8,312 bases of DNA from Melioribacteraceae bacterium (lineage in GTDB: Bacteria > Bacteroidota > Ignavibacteria > Ignavibacteriales > Melioribacteraceae), in contig JALSNL010000393.1 of NCBI GenBank assembly GCA_026987055.1, forward strand, positions 1 through 8,312, written 5' to 3'. The position numbers were made by a program, and so were the translations under genes. Of the stretch, positions 6,292-8,312 are shown piece by piece. Positions within the stretch are counted from its first letter, which is position 1; each line of letters begins with the position of its first letter. A model generated the notes under the pieces. That model worked only from the letters and a program-made list of their open reading frames with translations. It was not told the DNA's origin and did no database searches.

Positions 6292-6369
6292 ATCGAGCAA
6301 AATTTCTTTTGGAATGATCTATAAATAATCTGAAATATTGTTTTTGAAATATAATGGGGAATTATAAAA

Positions 6370-7047
6370 ATGACCAAGAAGTTACTAGTATTACTTACAT
6401 TTCTTTTACTAACTGCGTTTACTGGCAACAGACTAAATATGGAATGGGAATATTTGTTTAATGGTAAAGACCTAACCGGTTGGGTAAAACGTGGTGGAGA
6501 AGCTAAATATAAAGTTGAAGATAATATGATAGTTGGTATTACCGGAGCTAATACACCAAACACTTTTCTTTGTACTAAAAAAAAATATTCTAACTTTATT
6601 TTGGAAGTTGAATTTTTAGTAGATGATAGAATGAATTCCGGTATCCAAATTAGAAGCAATAGTTTAGATTCTTACAGGAACGGGAGAGTACATGGTTACC
6701 AAGTAGAAATTGATCCTTCCGCCAGAGCTTGGACAGCCGGTATTTATGATGAAGCAAGGCGAGGATGGTTATATGATTTAAGAAATAATGAAGCTGCAAG
6801 AAAATCATTTAAACATAACGTATGGAATAAGCTGCATATCGAAGCTATAGGAAATAATATTCGAACTTGGCTAAACGGGGTTCCGGCAGCTAATCTTATT
6901 GATTCACTAACTGATGAGGGATTTATCGCTTTGCAAGTGCATCAAATGAAAACCGCCGGAGTTAAAGTAAAATGGAAAAACATTAGAATCATGGATTTGG
7001 GAACCACTACCGAATTTCCACAAATTATTAGTGGTAAAAGACAATAA
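6370..7047 (+). CDS. Second DUF1080 protein (3-keto-disaccharide hydrolase family), secreted
   Basis: Protein of 225 aa. A Sec signal ([19 protein letters not shown]) has no lipobox Cys, so unlike the DUF1080 protein encoded at 3425 it is probably released into the periplasm or remains attached by its hydrophobic segment. The DUF1080 domain covers ~26-210: [13 protein letters not shown] (26-38), [21 protein letters not shown] (MNSGIQIRS at 88-96), HGYQVEID (108-115), an [18 protein letters not shown] segment, [24 protein letters not shown], and GFIALQVHQ...[11 protein letters not shown]. This [19 protein letters not shown] form is the more common version of the family and is clearly diverged from the paralogue. 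GGGGA at 6356-6360 is the ribosome site, 9 nt upstream. The next gene starts 26 nt downstream, so the two are very likely one operon. Likely role: acting on a 3-keto-sugar made by the partner oxidoreductase (inferred). Confidence 0.9.
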   Translation: MTKKLLVLLTFLLLTAFTGNRLNMEWEYLFNGKDLTGWVKRGGEAKYKVEDNMIVGITGANTPNTFLCTKKKYSNFILEVEFLVDDRMNSGIQIRSNSLDSYRNGRVHGYQVEIDPSARAWTAGIYDEARRGWLYDLRNNEAARKSFKHNVWNKLHIEAIGNNIRTWLNGVPAANLIDSLTDEGFIALQVHQMKTAGVKVKWKNIRIMDLGTTTEFPQIISGKRQ

Positions 7048-7061
7048 AAAATTAAATAAAT

Positions 7062-7067
7062 GAGGTG
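7062..7067 (+). promoter_or_regulatory. Ribosome site deciding a TTG start at 7074
   Basis: GAGGTG lies 6 nt before TTG 7074. The nearby ATG at 7060 gives only five codons before a stop. The next in-frame ATG, near 7146, would remove the twin-arginine signal. TTG 7074 is therefore the best start. Confidence 0.75.
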
Positions 7068-7073
7068 TAAAAA

Positions 7074-8312
7074 TTGAAAGAAAAACAAAAAAATACTGAA
7101 AGTAGTAAAATATCCAGACGTGATGTTTTAAAAACGATTTCTACAATGCCTTTGCTTGGCGTATTTGCTTATGATTTTTGGAAAACTAAAACCAAAGAAA
7201 AAATTAAAGACAAAATAGTCAATATTAATCTGGGAATTTCCGATAAAGAAGAGCCCCTTCATACAAAAAGAACAACTCAAATCTCTAAGGAAATTGTCCG
7301 TGTTGGAATTATTGGAGTTGGTGCCAGAGGAACAGCTTTATTAAAAGCATTGGGATTCTATAATCCAAGAGATTACAATCAGCTTTATGCAAATGCAAAG
7401 AAGGGAAGCAGTTCTGCTAAAAGAAAATTAAAAACTTATCACAATCAAGATTTGATAGATGTTCAAGTTGTTGGGGTTTGTGATGTCTTTGATATGCGTG
7501 CCGAAAAAGGTATTGAGATTGCTTCAAAAGGAATTCAGCCAAATGGTGAATCTGTTAATCTTAAAGGTGTAAAAAGATATTTAAGATATCAAGATCTACT
7601 CGCCAATCCTGATATTGATGCCGTAATAATTTCAACACCCGATTTTCATCATGCACACATGACTATTGATGCTGTTAATGCAGGGAAACATGTTTACTGT
7701 GAAAAGGCTATGACCTTGACCGAAGATGAATTACATAAAGTTTATGCTGCTGTCAAAAAAAGTGGTGTTGTATTCCAATTGGGACATCAAAACAGTAAGA
7801 ATAAAACATTTGATAAAGCTAAAGAACTAATTAATAATAATGTTTTAGGTAAAGTTACATTAATTGAGACTACCACAAATAGAAACAGTCAGTGGGGAGC
7901 ATGGATTAGACATCTTGATGCTAATGGCAAACCGCGTCCTGGTTCAACCAAAACAATAGATTGGGAACAATGGTTGGGCAATACTCCTAAAGTTCCATTC
8001 AGCATAGAGCGTTACTACGGATGGCCCAGATGGTTTACGTATGACACCGGTCTCGCCGGTCAGTTGTTTTCTCATGAAGTTGATTCGGTTAATCAAATTA
8101 TGGGTTTTGGTATTCCTAAAACAGTGGTCTCTTCCGGCGGAATTTATTTTCACAAAGAACCACGGGATATGCCGGATACGTTTCAGTCGGTGCTTGAATT
8201 TCCGGATAAAGATTTTACTTTGCTCTATAGTGCATCATTACAAAATAGCAGATCACGCGGAAGAGTTTTTATGGGAAGTGATGCCAGCATGGAAGTTGGA
8301 GCAAATTTAAAA
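7074..8312 (+). CDS. Second Tat-type Gfo/Idh/MocA oxidoreductase, 3' end cut by window
   Basis: Open from TTG 7074 to the window edge: 413 codons and no stop, so the C-terminus is missing. The family's usual length suggests only a few dozen residues are lost. A twin-arginine motif, SRRDVLKT (14-21), precedes a short hydrophobic stretch (MPLLGVFAY), then a ~40-residue linker rich in K and E. The Rossmann domain starts at VRVGIIGVGARG (75-86), with VVGVCDVFD, ISTPDFHHAH (186-195), and YCEKAM (208-213), where the usual EKP is EKA (E210-K211-A212) but the lysine is kept. The substrate domain includes TIDWEQWLGNTPKVPF, YYGWPRWFTYDTG and GQLFSHEVDSVNQIMG, with H334 and D337 in the expected catalytic spacing. 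It follows the second DUF1080 gene by 26 nt. Likely an exported sugar dehydrogenase paired with it; the substrate is unknown. Confidence 0.88.
   Translation, partial: MKEKQKNTESSKISRRDVLKTISTMPLLGVFAYDFWKTKTKEKIKDKIVNINLGISDKEEPLHTKRTTQISKEIVRVGIIGVGARGTALLKALGFYNPRDYNQLYANAKKGSSSAKRKLKTYHNQDLIDVQVVGVCDVFDMRAEKGIEIASKGIQPNGESVNLKGVKRYLRYQDLLANPDIDAVIISTPDFHHAHMTIDAVNAGKHVYCEKAMTLTEDELHKVYAAVKKSGVVFQLGHQNSKNKTFDKAKELINNNVLGKVTLIETTTNRNSQWGAWIRHLDANGKPRPGSTKTIDWEQWLGNTPKVPFSIERYYGWPRWFTYDTGLAGQLFSHEVDSVNQIMGFGIPKTVVSSGGIYFHKEPRDMPDTFQSVLEFPDKDFTLLYSASLQNSRSRGRVFMGSDASMEVGANLK

Larger units (their letters stand above)
5672..6369. other. Gene-free 698-nt region rich in palindromes and repeats
   Basis: No credible coding sequence was found on either strand. 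In order it holds a hairpin after the oxidoreductase gene (5713-5741), a nested inverted-repeat element (5786-5919), a dispersed repeat copy (5903-5939), an AT-rich stretch with nothing recognisable (about 5940-6050), a slightly more GC-rich patch (about 6048-6116), and a 43-bp tandem array (6123-6251) running into a hairpin and 15-bp duplication. The ribosome site of the next gene (GGGGA, 6356-6360) is at its end. The promoter for the second DUF1080/oxidoreductase pair should be here, but I cannot place it with confidence. Confidence 0.8.

Noticed and set aside
6123..6294. Possible CRISPR array
   Set aside because: The 43-bp units abut directly and differ throughout, with no conserved repeat separated by unique spacers, and no cas gene is present.
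4211..6330. Shared TCGAGCAAA...TTTTG start at 4211 and 6293 as a common leader element
   Set aside because: After the first nine bases the alignment needs many mismatches and indels; in AT-rich DNA this is too weak to claim as a conserved leader.
6350..6355. TATAAT hexamer before the second DUF1080 gene as a promoter -10 box
   Set aside because: It directly abuts the GGGGA ribosome site, so transcription would start too close to the ATG, and no -35 element lies at a suitable distance. AT-rich DNA yields such hexamers by chance.
6288..6659. Reverse-strand ORF of 123 codons
   Set aside because: It is antisense to the strongly supported second DUF1080 gene, with no recognisable domain, and is best explained as a shadow frame.
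8041..8310. + strand ORF of 89 codons near the right edge
   Set aside because: It is an alternate frame inside the second oxidoreductase gene, whose own frame carries conserved motifs such as SHEVDSVNQIMG.

Overview
The window is AT-rich bacterial DNA with every gene on the + strand. It most resembles the Bacteroidota/Ignavibacteriota side of the tree. The main clue is the first protein: its C-terminal domain carries a YPNPFNPTT-type opening, typical of type IX secretion (T9SS) sorting domains and especially common in Ignavibacteria-like lineages. Clear Shine-Dalgarno sites before several genes (AAGGAGGG, GGGGAGGA) fit that group better than typical Bacteroidia. The lineage is an inference from motifs; no marker gene is present.

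Layout. 43-1212 is a secreted T9SS cargo protein of unknown function. After a strong hairpin (1256-1291), 1324-2463 encodes a probable lipoprotein of the C45 / Ntn-hydrolase acyltransferase-hydrolase family. After another hairpin, 2557-3405 encodes an exported endonuclease/exonuclease/phosphatase (EEP) family enzyme. It is followed 19 nt later by a DUF1080 (3-keto-disaccharide hydrolase family) lipoprotein (3425-4204), then by a Tat-exported Gfo/Idh/MocA oxidoreductase (4331-5671). A gene-free stretch of about 700 nt (5672-6369) is full of palindromes and repeats. Then comes a second DUF1080 protein (6370-7047), followed 26 nt later by a second Tat-type Gfo/Idh/MocA oxidoreductase. That gene starts at TTG 7074 and runs off the right edge.

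How the genes may work together. The DUF1080 + Gfo/Idh/MocA pairing occurs twice. From what is known of these families, the oxidoreductase can oxidise a sugar at C3 and the DUF1080 protein can then break or modify the activated 3-keto-glycoside. All four proteins carry export signals, so the pathway would act in the periplasm or at the cell surface. The EEP enzyme and C45 hydrolase are also exported and could trim other bonds of the same complex substrate, but the substrate cannot be read from sequence.

The most unusual non-coding content lies in 5672-6369: a nested inverted-repeat element with a REP-like core, a short dispersed repeat whose other copy lies upstream of the first oxidoreductase gene, and an array of 43-bp tandem repeats in which a predicted stem is preserved by a paired base change.
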